The notes under the pieces: generated by a model
Database searches by the model: none
Seen by the model: the letters and a program-made list of their open reading frames with translations, nothing else
What the model was told of the DNA's origin: nothing
Assembly (NCBI GenBank): GCA_000218745.1
Contig: GL947595.1
Coordinates: 1,267,388 to 1,331,387, forward strand
Direction: 5' to 3'
DNA: 64,000 nucleotides
Source: Prochlorococcus marinus bv. HNLC2
GTDB lineage: Bacteria; Cyanobacteriota; Cyanobacteriia; PCC-6307; Cyanobiaceae
Made by a program: the position numbers and the translations under genes
Shown here: piece after piece, positions 50,321 to 59,829 of the stretch
Layout of the letters: each line of letters begins with the position of its first letter
Numbering within the stretch: position 1 is the first letter of the stretch

Positions 50321-51706
50321 TCAATATTTTTGATTTGTTAATATTTGCCATAAATTATGACAATCTCCAGCACCCATATTAATGATCAAGTCATTTTCTC
50401 TAGTTAAATGATTAAAATTTTTTCTTATTTCATTATTATCTTTTACTATTTTGACGTTTTTATTTAATTTAAATATTTCTGTTGAAATTAAAGATGAGCT
50501 GATATTATTGATATTTTTTTCACCAGCCCCATAAATATTTGTAATAATTATCTTATCTGCTAGTGCGAGTTCATTTGCAAATTCAATAAAGAATTCGCTT
50601 ACTCTACTAAATCTATGCGGTTGAAATATAGCTATTAATCTCTTGTATTTTTGATTTTCATTGAGAAATAGTCGTCCTAATTTTATTGTTTCTTTGATTG
50701 CTTTAGGGTGATGTGCATAATCATCAACAATTGTTCTACCTTCAATATTTCCCTTGAATTCAAATCTTTTCAAAGGTAATTTTATATTTGAAATTTTTGA
50801 TTTAATGTTATCAAAATCGACATTAAGTATTCTGCATGCTGCTATCGCTGCAGCTACATTGGATAGATTATGTAGTCCGGGAATAGGGATTTCAAGTTTG
50901 CTTATTAATTTTCCTTGTTCAAAATATTGTGCAATGGTTGATGTTGCTGTTTGATTTATAGGAATTAAAGAATAATTAATATTATTAACATCAACTATTG
51001 ACCATTTATAGTCACTTTTTATATGCTTTTGAATTATTTCACAATCACCATTGACTAATAATTTTTTTGACTTAGATTCAAAGATTTTAAATGAATTTAT
51101 CATTTGTTCAATATTTTTATAGTAATCGCAGTGATCATAATCAATATTATTTAGGATCCCTAAATTAATTTTGTAATTGGAGATTGAACCATCTGACTCG
51201 TCTAGTTCACCTACAAAATATTTTGTATCTTTTATAAAAGAATTATTATTATATTTTGGCAGAATTCCCCCAACTATGCCTGAGACATTACTAGTACACA
51301 GATCTAACAGTGTGAAAAGAAAAGTACTTGTTGAGGTTTTACCATGTGTTCCTGCTACTCCAATTGATTCATAATTATTCATAATCATTGAAAGAATTTC
51401 TGATCGATGTCTAATGGATATTTTTTTTTCGATACAGTAACTCAATTCAATATTATTTTTTTTAATTGCAGAACTTATTACGGCAATAATTTTTTTATTT
51501 GGAAATTTTTCCAAAATAGCATCTATATTTTTTTGATTTTGATTATTAAATATTGTTGCTCCATTACTACAAAGTTTTTTTGTTTGATCATTATTAAGCA
51601 CATCAGAACCAGATACTGAAAATTTCCAGCTCATGAGAACCTTTGCAATACCTGACATTCCTATGCCGCCAATTCCAATAAAATGATAGTGAAGAGTATC
51701 AGACAA
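50321..51706 (-). CDS. murC: UDP-N-acetylmuramate--L-alanine ligase
   Basis: MurC adds L-alanine to UDP-MurNAc. The N-terminal Rossmann motif is FIGIGGIGMSGIAKVL, the ATP loop is GVAGTHGKTSTSTFLF and the later VDDYAHHPKAI and IFQPHRFSR are family markers. At 461 residues the size is normal. The apparent start is TTG 51706. Divergent from gap2 across 205 bases. Confidence 0.97.
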   Translation of the reverse strand: MSDTLHYHFIGIGGIGMSGIAKVLMSWKFSVSGSDVLNNDQTKKLCSNGATIFNNQNQKNIDAILEKFPNKKIIAVISSAIKKNNIELSYCIEKKISIRHRSEILSMIMNNYESIGVAGTHGKTSTSTFLFTLLDLCTSNVSGIVGGILPKYNNNSFIKDTKYFVGELDESDGSISNYKINLGILNNIDYDHCDYYKNIEQMINSFKIFESKSKKLLVNGDCEIIQKHIKSDYKWSIVDVNNINYSLIPINQTATSTIAQYFEQGKLISKLEIPIPGLHNLSNVAAAIAACRILNVDFDNIKSKISNIKLPLKRFEFKGNIEGRTIVDDYAHHPKAIKETIKLGRLFLNENQKYKRLIAIFQPHRFSRVSEFFIEFANELALADKIIITNIYGAGEKNINNISSSLISTEIFKLNKNVKIVKDNNEIRKNFNHLTRENDLIINMGAGDCHNLWQILTNQKY

Positions 51707-51872
51707 TTTCGTTTTAAAGTGAATTCTTACAGCAGACTAAAGATACCCTTTCCTTCGTGTTTTGGGATTTATTTTTTACAAATATGGATTATTTATTTAA
51801 TTCGAATTAATACAAAACAAAACTATTTTCTAAAAAAATCAAAAAATCCTTACGATATTGCAGAAAATTCAT

Positions 51873-51878
51873 TATGAT
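51873..51878 (+). promoter_or_regulatory. Candidate gap2 -10 element
   Basis: TATGAT matches the -10 consensus at five of six bases and lies 34 bases before the gap2 start codon. A weak -35-like TTACGA at 51850-51855 is 17 bases upstream. The -35 match is only three of six, so the call rests on the -10 and spacing. Confidence 0.45.
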
Positions 51879-51911
51879 CTTCAGCTTAGGTCCATTTAGA
51901 AATTATTATTT

Positions 51912-52934
51912 ATGACTTTGCGTGTTGCGATTAATGGGTTCGGCAGAATCGGTAGAAATTTTATGCGTTGTTGGCTTAGTAGGGGAGCTTACACGAATAT
52001 TGAAGTAGTAGGAATTAATGTTACTTCAGACCCAAAAACTAATGCTCACCTACTCAAATATGATTCAGTTCTTGGATCTCTTGAAGGTGTTGATATTCAG
52101 TATACTGATGATACTTTTGTAATTAACAACAAAACCATCAAGTGTTTCTCTGATAGAAATATTCTTAACCTCCCATGGAAAGACTGGGGGGTTGATTTAG
52201 TTATTGAGTCAACTGGTGTCTTTAATACTGATGTAGCAGCCAGTAAACATATTGAGGTTGGTGCTAAAAAAGTAATTCTAACTGCACCAGGTAAAGGTCC
52301 TGGGGTCGGAACTTATGTAGTAGGTGTTAACGCAGAAACTTATAATCATAATGATTTTGACATCTTAAGTAATGCAAGTTGTACTACTAATTGTCTTGCT
52401 CCAGTAGTAAAAGTTTTAGATCAAACTTTTGGTATTAATAAAGGTTTAATGACTACAATCCATAGTTATACTGGTGACCAAAGAATCCTTGATAATAGTC
52501 ATAGGGATTTACGTAGGGCAAGAGCTGCAGCAACTAATATTGTTCCTACATCAACTGGAGCAGCTAAAGCTGTAGCGCTTGTTTATCCAGAGATGAAAGG
52601 TAAGTTGACTGGTATTGCTATGAGAGTACCTACTCCGAATGTTTCAGCAGTAGATTTTGTGTTTGAGTCATCAAAATCAGTTACCGCTGAAGAAGTTAAT
52701 AATGCTTTAAAAGAATCATCACAGGGCTCTATGAAAGGCATTATTAAATATGGTGACTTACCTTTAGTATCGAGTGACTACGCTGGAACAAATGAGTCTT
52801 CAATCGTGGATAGTGATCTTACTATGTGTATTGGAGATAATCTTGTGAAAGTGCTTGCTTGGTATGACAATGAGTGGGGTTATAGCCAGAGGGTTGTTGA
52901 CTTGGCTGAAATAGTTGCGAAAAAATGGCAATAA
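51912..52934 (+). CDS. gap2: Glyceraldehyde-3-phosphate dehydrogenase (photosynthetic, Gap2 type)
   Basis: This enzyme reduces 1,3-bisphosphoglycerate in the Calvin cycle, usually with NADPH. The cofactor fold begins [19 protein letters not shown]. The catalytic cysteine is Cys157 in [13 protein letters not shown], followed by [20 protein letters not shown] and [19 protein letters not shown]. The length, 340 residues, fits cyanobacterial Gap2, with no CP12-like tail. It converges with thiL at a one-base gap. Confidence 0.97.
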   Translation: MTLRVAINGFGRIGRNFMRCWLSRGAYTNIEVVGINVTSDPKTNAHLLKYDSVLGSLEGVDIQYTDDTFVINNKTIKCFSDRNILNLPWKDWGVDLVIESTGVFNTDVAASKHIEVGAKKVILTAPGKGPGVGTYVVGVNAETYNHNDFDILSNASCTTNCLAPVVKVLDQTFGINKGLMTTIHSYTGDQRILDNSHRDLRRARAAATNIVPTSTGAAKAVALVYPEMKGKLTGIAMRVPTPNVSAVDFVFESSKSVTAEEVNNALKESSQGSMKGIIKYGDLPLVSSDYAGTNESSIVDSDLTMCIGDNLVKVLAWYDNEWGYSQRVVDLAEIVAKKWQ

Positions 52935-52935
52935 A

Positions 52936-53916
52936 CTAAAAATGAGAGTAGCTATTTCCTTGAATAGCTAAGGGAGAATTTATTATTTCCACAGAAGGTA
53001 AACCTTTTATAAATTTTCCTATCTCATAAGAAGTTTTATCTAAATTAAGATATCTTTTTGCCCAGTCTTTGGGGAGAGAAAATATTAATTCATAATCTTC
53101 TCCCCCATAAAAATAATATTCATCCCAATTATTACCGTTAGGCCAATTTTTATATTTCGGTAATTTTCTATAGTCAATAATTGCTTTGCAATTACTTGTA
53201 GCTGCTAAATCACTTATTGCTTGATAAAGACCATCACTACTATCGGTACAACCAATTTCAACATGGTCTGTACTTAAACGAGATTTAATAATATTTTGAA
53301 GAAAATCTCTTTTAGGTTTTGGTCTTTGGAAAGAATTTAATGATTGGCTTATAAGCTCCCTAGTGAGTTTACTTATGTCTTCATTTATTTTACTTTTTTT
53401 TAAAAGATATCCAAGCTTGCTCAAGCCATGATAACCAGTTGTAATTATAATTTCCTCAGGTCTAGAAGAATACCTTCTAAGAGATAATTCTCCTTGTAAA
53501 CCGATTGCTGTAACTGAAATTGCGGTTTTCCTCCCTTTTGAACAGTCTCCCCCAAGAATGACTCCTCCATAATATTTTAGTGCTTCACATGCTCCTTCAT
53601 AAAATTCTTTAATCCAATACCATTTAGTCTCAGGATTAATAATTAATCCTATATTAATTCCTATAAATTCCACGCATCCACTAGATATTAAATCTGAGTA
53701 ATTAGTAGTAACAGATTTCCATCCTAGATCTTTAGGATGAATTATTTTGTCATTAAAATGCGTATCTTCAACCATTAAATCTGTATTTATAAGTAAATTT
53801 TCATGAGCAATTGAAAGAGACGCACAATCATCCTTCGTTTGGTTCTTAGGCATATATTTTGAAAGTCTAATTATTAATTCTTTTTCACCTAAATCTTTGA
53901 TTCTTTCATTATCCAT
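52936..53916 (-). CDS. thiL: Thiamine-monophosphate kinase
   Basis: ThiL phosphorylates thiamine phosphate to the active diphosphate. Motifs are KDDCASLS, NTDLMVEDTHF, GGVILGGDCSKGRKTAISVT, CTDSSDGLYQAI and GGEDYELIFSLP, all of the PurM-like kinase family. I start it at ATG 53916 (326 residues); an upstream in-frame codon at 53943 is within the preceding gene. The start overlaps the cyclophilin stop by eight bases, so the two are coupled. Confidence 0.95.
   Translation of the reverse strand: MDNERIKDLGEKELIIRLSKYMPKNQTKDDCASLSIAHENLLINTDLMVEDTHFNDKIIHPKDLGWKSVTTNYSDLISSGCVEFIGINIGLIINPETKWYWIKEFYEGACEALKYYGGVILGGDCSKGRKTAISVTAIGLQGELSLRRYSSRPEEIIITTGYHGLSKLGYLLKKSKINEDISKLTRELISQSLNSFQRPKPKRDFLQNIIKSRLSTDHVEIGCTDSSDGLYQAISDLAATSNCKAIIDYRKLPKYKNWPNGNNWDEYYFYGGEDYELIFSLPKDWAKRYLNLDKTSYEIGKFIKGLPSVEIINSPLAIQGNSYSHF
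52949..52970. terminator. Hairpin at the gap2/thiL convergent ends
   Basis: TAGCTATT at 52949-52956 and AATAGCTA at 52963-52970 form an eight-pair stem with a six-base loop, inside the last codons of thiL and 15 bases after the gap2 stop. Reading the minus strand, a T-rich run follows shortly after. It could act as a terminator for either gene; A-T pairs make it weak. Confidence 0.4.
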
Positions 53917-55009
53917 TGGCTTTAAGATTTTGAGCACCTTCAATCACTTGTATGGAAATAATTTTATCTTCCATTGTTAATTCCTCTAAAATATCAAAAC
54001 CCTCTACGACGTATCCAAATGCGGCATTTCGTCCGTCTATAAGATTTCTCCCTGCAGGATTTAGTTCTGCTTCATATAAGAAAAAGAAGAATTGGGATGA
54101 TCCATCACTAACTTCTTTACTGGAATGAGACCAGCCAAGTGTACCTAAAGTAGCGAATGGAAGAGTCGGGGTTTCGGTATAGAAACCTAAATCTTCAAAA
54201 GTTTCATTGTAAAAAGTGTTCGTTTCTCCTGGGACTCTTATTTCAAGTGGAACATTTCTCTCTTTGTTGGTTTCAGGATCGACATAGCCAATATCATTAC
54301 CTTTTGGATCTCCAGTTTGCAAAACAAAAAATTCTTCAGCACGGTTAATAGGTAGATCGTTATAGAAGTCTTTTGTGACAAGGTCAATAAAAGCTCCTCC
54401 TGTAAGAGGTGCATTATACCCATCAATGATTGCAATCATTTCTCCTTTAGAAGTATTAATATTTACTGTGGCTCTACCTAATAGCCTTGGGAGTTCATCA
54501 AATTCAGATGGGATCTCATAAGGAAACTCATCAGGAAGAAAGAATTCTTCTAAAAAGCCAATCTTTTCAAGAGCTTCTTTTCTTGTGTCAATAAATCCAT
54601 ATTTATCTTTTGTTTTCGCTTTATTTGCTAGTTCATCTAAATTGTTTGTAAGATCTGAAAATGTTTTTTCAGCGGAATCTTTGTCTTCAGTATTAATTTC
54701 ATCAATGATCTTGTTTTTATATTTTTTCACTAAAGATTGACATTTTGTAACAGTTTTTGAGAGAGCAGGCCATCTACCACCTCTAACGAGATCACTTGTT
54801 TCTTCAAGTTTATGTTGAAGATCTTGTAATTCTTTTTGCTTTATGGGGAGTGCATTTCTAAGGATTGCATTAGGATCTTTAACCGCATTTCCATTTGGTA
54901 AGTCAGCTAGAACTTGTACTGGGCTTGTAAAAAAAAATTGTAATAGTAGAATTAATACAAACAAATAATTTTTGTTCAGATTTGATAAAAATTTTTGCAT
55001 AAGACTCAT
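53909..55009 (-). CDS. Lumenal/periplasmic cyclophilin-type peptidyl-prolyl isomerase
   Basis: The 366-residue protein starts with a signal sequence ([20 protein letters not shown], then LA), then a helical domain of about 130 residues, and a C-terminal cyclophilin fold ([55 protein letters not shown]). This layout resembles plant thylakoid lumen TLP40/38. The catalytic Arg-rich motif is degenerate, so the isomerase activity is uncertain. It is divergent from efp, with only 34 bases between starts. Confidence 0.9.
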   Translation of the reverse strand: MSLMQKFLSNLNKNYLFVLILLLQFFFTSPVQVLADLPNGNAVKDPNAILRNALPIKQKELQDLQHKLEETSDLVRGGRWPALSKTVTKCQSLVKKYKNKIIDEINTEDKDSAEKTFSDLTNNLDELANKAKTKDKYGFIDTRKEALEKIGFLEEFFLPDEFPYEIPSEFDELPRLLGRATVNINTSKGEMIAIIDGYNAPLTGGAFIDLVTKDFYNDLPINRAEEFFVLQTGDPKGNDIGYVDPETNKERNVPLEIRVPGETNTFYNETFEDLGFYTETPTLPFATLGTLGWSHSSKEVSDGSSQFFFFLYEAELNPAGRNLIDGRNAAFGYVVEGFDILEELTMEDKIISIQVIEGAQNLKANG

Positions 55010-55043
55010 ACAGGTTTATGATCTCTGGGGATGTAATACAGGA

Positions 55044-55604
55044 ATGATTTCCAGTAACGATTTTCGCACAGGCACCACCATCGAATTAGATGGTCAAGTT
55101 TGGAGGGTTGTAGAATTTCTACATGTCAAGCCTGGTAAGGGTTCTGCTTTTGTTAGAACAAAATTAAAGTCAGTTCAAAACGGCAATGTAGTTGAAAAAA
55201 CTTTTCGAGCAGGTGAATCTGTGCAACAGGCTATCTTAGAGAAGTCTAACCTTCAGCACACATATGTGGAAGCTGGAGATTATGTTTTTATGGATATGAA
55301 TAGTTTTGAAGAGACAAGGCTAACTTCCAATCAAATAGGGGATGGTTCTAAATACCTTAAAGAAGGGATGGAGGTTAATGTAGTTTTTTGGGATGGTAAA
55401 GTTTTAGAAGTAGAACTTCCAATTTCTGTATCCTTAAAAGTCAAAGAGACTGATCCTGGAGTAAAGGGAGATACAGCAAGTGGTGGTACAAAACCTGCGA
55501 TTTTAGAGACTGGAGCACAAGTTATGGTCCCATTATTTATTACTGTTGGAGAAGTGATTAGGGTTGATACTAGAAATGATAGTTATCTTGGTAGAGAAAA
55601 CTGA
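55044..55604 (+). CDS. efp: Translation elongation factor P
   Basis: EF-P rescues ribosomes stalled at polyproline. I start it at ATG 55044 (186 residues, standard), since upstream in-frame codons fall inside the divergent cyclophilin gene. The tip lysine is Lys32 in [15 protein letters not shown]; the C-terminal domain has [17 protein letters not shown] and VRVDTR-like [14 protein letters not shown]. accB overlaps the stop by one base (TGATG), so the pair is coupled. Confidence 0.97.
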   Translation: MISSNDFRTGTTIELDGQVWRVVEFLHVKPGKGSAFVRTKLKSVQNGNVVEKTFRAGESVQQAILEKSNLQHTYVEAGDYVFMDMNSFEETRLTSNQIGDGSKYLKEGMEVNVVFWDGKVLEVELPISVSLKVKETDPGVKGDTASGGTKPAILETGAQVMVPLFITVGEVIRVDTRNDSYLGREN

Positions 55605-56104
55605 TGGCCATGAAATTAGATCATGATGATTTAAATCGCTTGATTGATAAAATCTCTAAAAGTGATTTTCAAGAATTCTCTCTAGAAGGAGAAGATTTCA
55701 AACTTGAAATTAAAAGGAATTTAGCTGCTCCTCCTCAAACTAGCCAAGTATTTGATGTGCCTCAAGAGAATAAAGATCAAAGCCAAGTACAAGTTAATAA
55801 TGAAGCTCTTGGTTCTTTGCAGTTACAATCTTCACCTCCTACGCCACCCCCTGGCCGCTCTGACCTCACTGAAATAACATCACCTATGGTAGGAACATTT
55901 TATAGGGCTTCTGCCCCAGGAGAAGACCCTTTCGTTGAGATTGGTAGTCCTATATCAGTAGGACAAACAATTTGTATTTTAGAAGCTATGAAGCTTATGA
56001 ATGAAATCGAATCTGAATATAATGCAGAGGTAGTTGAAATACTTGTAGAGAATGGAACTCCTGTTGAGTTTGGGCAAGTTCTAATGCGTGTCAAGCAGTC
56101 TTGA
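55604..56104 (+). CDS. accB: Acetyl-CoA carboxylase biotin carboxyl carrier protein
   Basis: AccB carries the biotin in fatty acid synthesis. The C-terminal biotinyl domain contains EAMKLMNEIESE with Lys130 as the biotin site. A proline-rich hinge (SSPPTPPPGR) separates it from the N-terminal helix region. At 166 residues the length is normal. The last 24 bases overlap the opposing pdxA gene. Confidence 0.97.
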   Translation: MAMKLDHDDLNRLIDKISKSDFQEFSLEGEDFKLEIKRNLAAPPQTSQVFDVPQENKDQSQVQVNNEALGSLQLQSSPPTPPPGRSDLTEITSPMVGTFYRASAPGEDPFVEIGSPISVGQTICILEAMKLMNEIESEYNAEVVEILVENGTPVEFGQVLMRVKQS

Positions 56105-57137
56105 TTTTGTGCATAATTCGTTGGCGGTTTTTATAGCTTCAAGAATACTTTGGCATTGAGCAATACCTTTATTATAAATATCAAAACCAGTTCCATGGTC
56201 TGGAGATGTTCTTATTATGGGTAATCCAATTGTCGTATTTACTGAGTAATTAAAAGCTATTATTTTCATAGGGATTAGACCTTGATCATGGTACATAGCA
56301 AGAATTCCATCGTGACCATTTGAGTCCTGCTCATTCCATGCTTTTAATGACGAAATCCAGCAGCTGTCTGGAGAAATTGGACCCTCTAGTTTTACATCAG
56401 GATTATTTTTCTCCCAAATTTGTAAAGATTGTTTTATAAAATCTTTTTCTTCTGATCCTAAAATGCCTTCTTCACCTGCATGAGGATTTAATCCCGCAAC
56501 CCTCAAGGTTGGTTCTTTCTTAAATTGTTTTGAAAAATCAGATAATAGGTTTAGTTTAGAAAAAATTAAATTCTCATTCTCAATTAAATTTTTTGAAATT
56601 TCATTTAAGGGAATATGCGTTGTAGCTAAGAGAGTGTTGAATCTCCACCCAGTTATTGGAGATTTTGCAGTGAATAACATTCCTACATTTGTTGTATTAC
56701 AACATTCCGCTAAGTAACTCAGTTTGGCCTGAATATTTATGACCTGCTAATTCCCATGATTTTTTGCAAATCGGCGCCGTTACCAGGGCAGTATTTGGTT
56801 GGGATTTTGTTAGTCTAATTGCTTCTTTTAAATAAATAAAACTAGAGTTCCCACAATTAGTTTTCCAATTTGAATTATTAAGTTTTGACACTTCAATATC
56901 TTCAATATCTAATTCATTAGGATTTGCAATATTTTTTATACCAATTAACTTTAAAGATCTATAAGTATTTATTAAATTTTGTTTAGATCCGACTATTCTA
57001 ACCCTGACGTTTTGAGGGATTTGATTCGAAGCTAAAGCTTTGAGAATGATTTCAGGTCCAACTCCTGACTCATCACCTACAGAAATTATAATTGTATTTT
57101 CAAAATAATTAGAACTATTTCTTTTCAGCTGGTCCAT
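56081..57137 (-). pseudogene. pdxA: 4-hydroxythreonine-4-phosphate dehydrogenase, frameshifted
   Basis: PdxA acts in the DXP-dependent vitamin B6 route. The N-terminus has ISVGDESGVGPEIILKALAS and LVTAPICKKSWELAGHKYSG with a histidine that binds metal; the C-terminus has RVAGLNPHAGEEGILGSEEK and TIGLPIIRTSPDHGTGFDIY. One extra base near 56711 splits them; without it GQTELLAECCNTTNVGMLF reads through, giving 351 residues. Most likely a base error, since PLP synthesis is needed. Confidence 0.95.
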
Positions 57138-57190
57138 TTGTAAGTTATGTATTTTTTGAAAACATTAACAAAGTTAGATGTTTCCTGAAT

Positions 57191-58077
57191 TTAATTTGTT
57201 AATTTTAAATGCTTGAGGCAATTCTGTAAGCCAGATTTGTAATCTTTATGAATTAATTGATATCCCAGTTCTTTGCAAAGTAGAGAATTTGAGACTCTTC
57301 TATTTTCTTCCCAGAATGATAATGCAATTGGTGAAAGATTTTTTTTTGCTTCTTCAAAATCAATTTGTTCAGGCATTTGCATTTTCAGCAGTTGATAGCT
57401 ATATCTAATAACTTCAATTTGTGAACACGGATTATCATCAGCAATATTAATTATCTTGTAAAAAGCAAATTTATTTTGATTTGAATAAGATAAATTATTG
57501 CATTTGCGATGTCTGCAACATGAACTCTTGAAAAAACTTGATCTTTTTTAAATATGACTTTTATATTTTTTTTAAGAATTGAATCTAAGGTAGATCTTCC
57601 AGGTCCATAAATACCTGGAAGCCTAAATATCTGAGTAGGTAAACTCGTATTAATCCACTTTTCTTCACATAATAACCTTCTTTTGCTTCTTTCTTGAACA
57701 GGATTGGCAGGGTCATTCTCAGATACCCATTCTCCAAAAGTATTTCCATACACGCCAGTTGTAGAGAGATATCCAGCCCATTCCAAATCGAGATCCAAAA
57801 GCTTATTTTCTAACTTAGATAACAGAGGATCTGACCCGTCTTTATTTGGTGGCATGCAACTTAATATATGAGTTACACCTTTAAATAATTCATCTGGGGG
57901 TAATTCATTATTATTACTGTCATATAGAAAACTCCACTTGTCATATTTAACACTTCTTGAACTTGTAAAAGCTTCAAATCCGGCATTTCTCATCTCCATA
58001 GCAATTTTTTTGCCGCTAAAACCTGCTCCAAAAATAAGAATTTTTTTCTTTTTTAAAACACTTGCAAAACTGTTCAT
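57191..58077 (-). pseudogene. NAD-dependent epimerase/dehydratase-like protein, frameshifted
   Basis: The N-terminus carries a dinucleotide fold with an unusual signature (KILIFGAGFSGKKIAMEMRN), and the middle has YLSTTGVYGNTFGEWVSEND, PVQERSKRR and RLPGIYGPGRSTLD, like extended short-chain dehydrogenases with a Tyr-x-x-x-Lys-type site altered. The C-terminal part (IDFEEAKKNLSPIALSFWEE) lies in another frame. One missing base near 57467-57469 restores KINFAFYKIINIADDN and 295 residues. Substrate unknown. Confidence 0.85.
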
Positions 58078-58098
58078 ACTGATCTATAACTAGTACAT

Positions 58099-58350
58099 AT
58101 GTATTGTTTGCTCATGAAGACTTTAGTTAGACCTCAGCCTTATTCAACTATAGCAATTTCTGCCGATAGGCTCATATCAAAAAAAATAGTCAGAAATCAA
58201 AAAATCTACCTCAGGGACAATAAAAAAGTTATCTCTTATTTATTCTTATTGTTTTCCTTTTCAATTTTTTTATTCTTGCCTGAATCACCAAAATTATCTG
58301 AGTCAATATGTACCAATAATAATCCTAAGTCTGCTTGTAATGTTTGGTAG
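58099..58350 (+). CDS. Small membrane-anchored hypothetical protein
   Basis: The 83-residue protein has a basic N-terminal half and one hydrophobic segment (VISYLFLLFSFSIFLFLPES), then a short tail with two cysteines ending SACNVW. The family is unknown to me. Its ATG is 58099; an internal ATG at 58114 (MKTLVRPQPYS) is an alternative start. It is divergent from the epimerase gene (21 bases) and its stop abuts the HNH gene. The tight fit suggests it is a real gene. Confidence 0.6.
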   Translation: MYCLLMKTLVRPQPYSTIAISADRLISKKIVRNQKIYLRDNKKVISYLFLLFSFSIFLFLPESPKLSESICTNNNPKSACNVW

Positions 58351-58752
58351 TTAAGCAGCGTCAAATTCAATACTTTCATTTGTCTTTGGTTTTATCAACG
58401 TTTTTAGTGATGGTTTAGCCCACTGTAATAATCTTACAGCTAGTCTTATATCTCCATCTGACCATGCTCTAATTGCCATAGCTCGTCTAGGGTCATAAAA
58501 TTTTTGTTTTCGGTACCAGTAAAATGCTTCGTTATTTGATTTATCGCCATTGCAGGATAGGCATGCTGGTACGCAGTTTTCTGTGTTACTTAGGCCTCCT
58601 TTGCTTCGTGGGAGAATATGGTCAATTGATTCTGATGGTTTGCCGCAATATATACAACTTTTCTCTGTAAATTTATGAATTGATTGTCGCCATTGTCTGA
58701 ATCTAATTTTTGGACATAAGTCCTCTAAAAACACTGCATCTTTAAAGTGCAT
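58351..58752 (-). CDS. HNH endonuclease family protein
   Basis: The 133-residue protein has the HNH core CIYCGKPSESIDHILPRSKG, followed by a second cysteine pair (CVPACLSCNGDKSNNEAFYW). The histidine pair and zinc-type cysteines are intact. Stand-alone HNH proteins of this kind are common in cyanobacteria, but their target is unknown; no mobile element or intron is seen around it. The start is ATG 58752. Confidence 0.92.
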   Translation of the reverse strand: MHFKDAVFLEDLCPKIRFRQWRQSIHKFTEKSCIYCGKPSESIDHILPRSKGGLSNTENCVPACLSCNGDKSNNEAFYWYRKQKFYDPRRAMAIRAWSDGDIRLAVRLLQWAKPSLKTLIKPKTNESIEFDAA

Positions 58753-58877
58753 TCAGTTATTTTAATTAAATAAATAATGACTTAAATATTTTAAAAGTCA
58801 ATATTAAAAGTATTAATTAATGGCTTTATATTTATAAATTAATTTATAAAAAATGTATACAATTATACCTTATTATT

Positions 58878-59327
58878 TTAATAACTATATCTATCAAATG
58901 ATTCATTTGAATAATCATCAGAGTTGTCTTCAATCATATTTTCTATTTTTTTTCTCCTTTTATTTTTTTCTATTTCCTCCTTCTTTCTTTTTTGTTCCTC
59001 TTGTCTTTGTTTCTTTTGTAATTTTCTATCTGGATATAATTTATCAAGATATTCAACACAATAAGCAAATTTATCCTTTTCTCTTACAACTGTTTCGATT
59101 ATTTGAGATGCTGCTTGGTTTGGTGAAGTCTTAAAAAATCCCCCTTTTTGTTTTTTTATATAACTATATGCAGCTTCCCAACTACTTTCATGGTCATTTC
59201 CGCCATCTCTCATTGTACAAAATATCTCAGCCCCAAAAGACCCTGCATTTACTTTAGGTATTGTTACTATTGGCAATATAAGTCCAATAAATAATAAAAT
59301 TATTCTCATGTTTTTGATACTTAACAT
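58878..59327 (-). CDS. Exported hypothetical protein with charged tail
   Basis: The protein has a signal peptide (KNMRIILLFIGLILPIVTIP, then KVNAG) and a mature domain with two cysteines (EIFCTMRDGGNDHESSW; DKFAYCVEYL). The last 50 residues are highly charged, Lys/Glu/Arg-rich (KKQRQEEQKRKKEEIEKNKR), and predicted coil. I recognise similar proteins in marine picocyanobacteria but no function. ATG 59327 is my start; ATG 59309 also gives a complete signal. About 125 bases lie between it and the HNH gene. Confidence 0.7.
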   Translation of the reverse strand: MLSIKNMRIILLFIGLILPIVTIPKVNAGSFGAEIFCTMRDGGNDHESSWEAAYSYIKKQKGGFFKTSPNQAASQIIETVVREKDKFAYCVEYLDKLYPDRKLQKKQRQEEQKRKKEEIEKNKRRKKIENMIEDNSDDYSNESFDRYSY

Positions 59328-59330
59328 CAA

Positions 59331-59628
59331 AAATTTCTTACCTTATTAAAAAATATCCTTTATTTTAAGTATGTCTATATATTTTGAAGTTTTTATACTT
59401 GATTTTTTATTTATATTTTTATTTATATTTGATTCTTATTTAAATATTTTTAAAAAATTTATAATTTAGATGAGATTTAATTTTTAGAATCTTAGATATG
59501 TTTTTTGTATATTTTTACTAAATATTTTGTAAAAACCTTATACAAATCATATAAATTTTTATTTTCTATGCTTTTTTTGCAGCATAAATGTACTTCTAGT
59601 TGGCATAATAATAAAAAGGGTAATTATT
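59331..59628. other. AT-rich intergenic stretch without a gene
   Basis: This stretch of 298 bases is very AT-rich. It contains a 12-bp tandem duplication (TTTTTATTTATA) at 59404-59427 and an inverted repeat TATGCT/AGCATA at 59567-59586 just before the next gene. I see no tRNA or ORF on either strand. Confidence 0.7.
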
Positions 59629-59823
59629 ATGGCGTCAAAAATTTTTTATGAAGGTAAAAAGAAATTCAAAAAAAAGTTTTCTTTTGTTGAAAATGGGCAC
59701 CAATTAGAAAAGTTAGAATTTGCATTAGCCGTTGCTCAAACTAATGGTGATGGTGAAAAATCTGCCATATTGAGGAAGAAAATTTTTGAACTAGGAGGCA
59801 ATGTTGAAGAGCCTGGGACATAA
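59629..59823 (+). CDS. Small basic hypothetical protein, 64 residues
   Basis: The product begins MASKIFYEGKKKFKKKFSFV and has a strongly basic N-terminal third, then a helix (HQLEKLEFALAVAQTNGDGE) and an acidic end. There is no membrane segment. The composition could suit nucleic acid binding, but I do not recognise the family. It stands alone after the AT-rich stretch; its TAA is six bases before the convergent aminotransferase stop. Confidence 0.7.
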   Translation: MASKIFYEGKKKFKKKFSFVENGHQLEKLEFALAVAQTNGDGEKSAILRKKIFELGGNVEEPGT

Positions 59824-59829
59824 AAGCTT

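Noticed and set aside
57191..57382. Independent small 63-residue protein
   Set aside because: It is the C-terminal end of the frameshifted epimerase.
58853..59134. Plus-strand frame rich in Phe and Tyr opposite the exported protein
   Set aside because: Low-complexity antisense of the Lys/Glu-rich tail on the other strand.
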